Source: Sedimenticola selenatireducens DSM 17993
GTDB taxonomy: Bacteria; Pseudomonadota; Gammaproteobacteria; Chromatiales; Chromatiaceae
Length of the DNA: 64,000 nt
Reading direction: 5' to 3'
Assembly (NCBI RefSeq): GCF_000428045.1
Contig: NZ_ATZE01000009.1
Location: 171,075-235,074 of the forward strand
Under the pieces are notes generated by a model. That model was not told the origin of the DNA, did not search any database, and saw nothing but the letters and a program-made list of their open reading frames with translations. A program made the translations under genes and the position numbers. Shown here piece by piece: positions 63,689 through 64,000 of the stretch (positions are counted from its first letter, which is position 1; the number at the start of each line of letters is the position of its first letter).

Positions 63689-64000
63689 ATGAAAGTACTG
63701 GTCGCAGTAAAGCGCGTTGTGGATTACAACGTAAAGGTCCGCGTGAAGGCGGATGAGACGGGGGTGGAGTTAGCCAACGTGAAGATGTCGATGAACCCGT
63801 TTGACGAGATCGCGGTGGAAGAGGCGGTACGGATCAAGGAAGCGGGGAAGGCGGAAGAGATTGTGGTGGTGTCGTTGGGTGCGAAGCAGTGCCAGGAGAC
63901 GATCCGCAACGCGCTGGCGCTGGGAGCGGACCGGGGCGTGCTGGTGGAGAGTGAGGCGGAGCTGCAGCCGCTGGCGGTGGCGAAGTTGCTCAAGGCGGTG
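63689..64000 (+). CDS. etfB: Electron transfer flavoprotein beta subunit (5' part, cut by window edge)
   Basis: EtfB carries AMP and with EtfA accepts electrons from acyl-CoA dehydrogenases. The 104 visible codons start at ATG 63689 with [20 protein letters not shown]. They include [21 protein letters not shown] and the [14 protein letters not shown] segment. A GAAGGTGG site precedes the ATG. The rest, and probably etfA, lie beyond the window. Confidence 0.93.
   Translation, partial: MKVLVAVKRVVDYNVKVRVKADETGVELANVKMSMNPFDEIAVEEAVRIKEAGKAEEIVVVSLGAKQCQETIRNALALGADRGVLVESEAELQPLAVAKLLKAV

Overview
The window looks like a chromosomal segment of a gammaproteobacterium. The evidence is the classic Gram-negative block rpsB-tsf-pyrH-frr-uppS-cdsA-dxr-rseP-bamA-skp-lpxD-fabZ-lpxA-lpxB-rnhB-dnaE-accA-tilS in nearly unbroken order, plus MSHA-type pilin genes, a ThrH-type phosphatase and an RpfF/RpfC/RpfG quorum-sensing set. 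By eye the GC content is moderately high. The many intergenic palindromic repeats recall Chromatiales-like and sulfur-oxidising gammaproteobacteria, but that placement is only a guess from the sequence. No rRNA, tRNA, CRISPR array, prophage or transposase gene was seen.

Layout. 1-2.5 kb, minus strand: glnD (cut by the window edge) and map. 2.7-24.4 kb, plus strand: translation (S2, EF-Ts, RRF), UMP kinase, isoprenoid carrier and phospholipid synthesis, outer-membrane assembly (RseP, BamA, Skp), lipid A (LpxD, FabZ, LpxA, LpxB), RNase HII, DNA polymerase III alpha, AccA and TilS. 24.7-31.3 kb: an mshACDOPQ-like minor and major pilin cluster. 31.4-45.1 kb: mixed housekeeping genes (a CNMP-CNMP-rhodanese protein, prfB with its programmed frameshift, lysS, an HDOD protein, ygfZ, an RNB-domain RNase, ybaK, hrpB). 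Between the RNase and ybaK lies an uncharacterised three-gene module built around an SMC/Rad50-like ATPase with two membrane helices.

45.8-55.0 kb is the most interesting stretch: a diffusible-signal-factor (DSF) locus with rpfF, rpfC and rpfG. Interleaved with them are a dedicated acyl carrier protein, a ketosynthase, a cyclopropane-synthase-like methyltransferase and a membrane REC-REC-Hpt protein without a kinase that resembles the C-terminal half of RpfC. I infer that this may be a self-contained system that builds or modifies a fatty-acid signal and senses it. 55.6-64 kb: thrH, then a MerR regulator with its own palindromic operator, followed by a beta-oxidation run (thiolase, FadN-type dehydrogenase/hydratase, acyl-CoA dehydrogenase, hotdog thioesterase, enoyl-CoA hydratase, and etfB cut by the right edge).

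Several families of palindromic repeats sit in the gaps: a 74-bp three-tier palindrome, a GTTGGGGT element, an AACCGCAAAG element, GTAGGAG/CTCCTAC hairpins, an ATAGGGCG hairpin, a GTTCCCACGC hairpin and a 166-bp hairpin. One copy lies inside the mshO reading frame.
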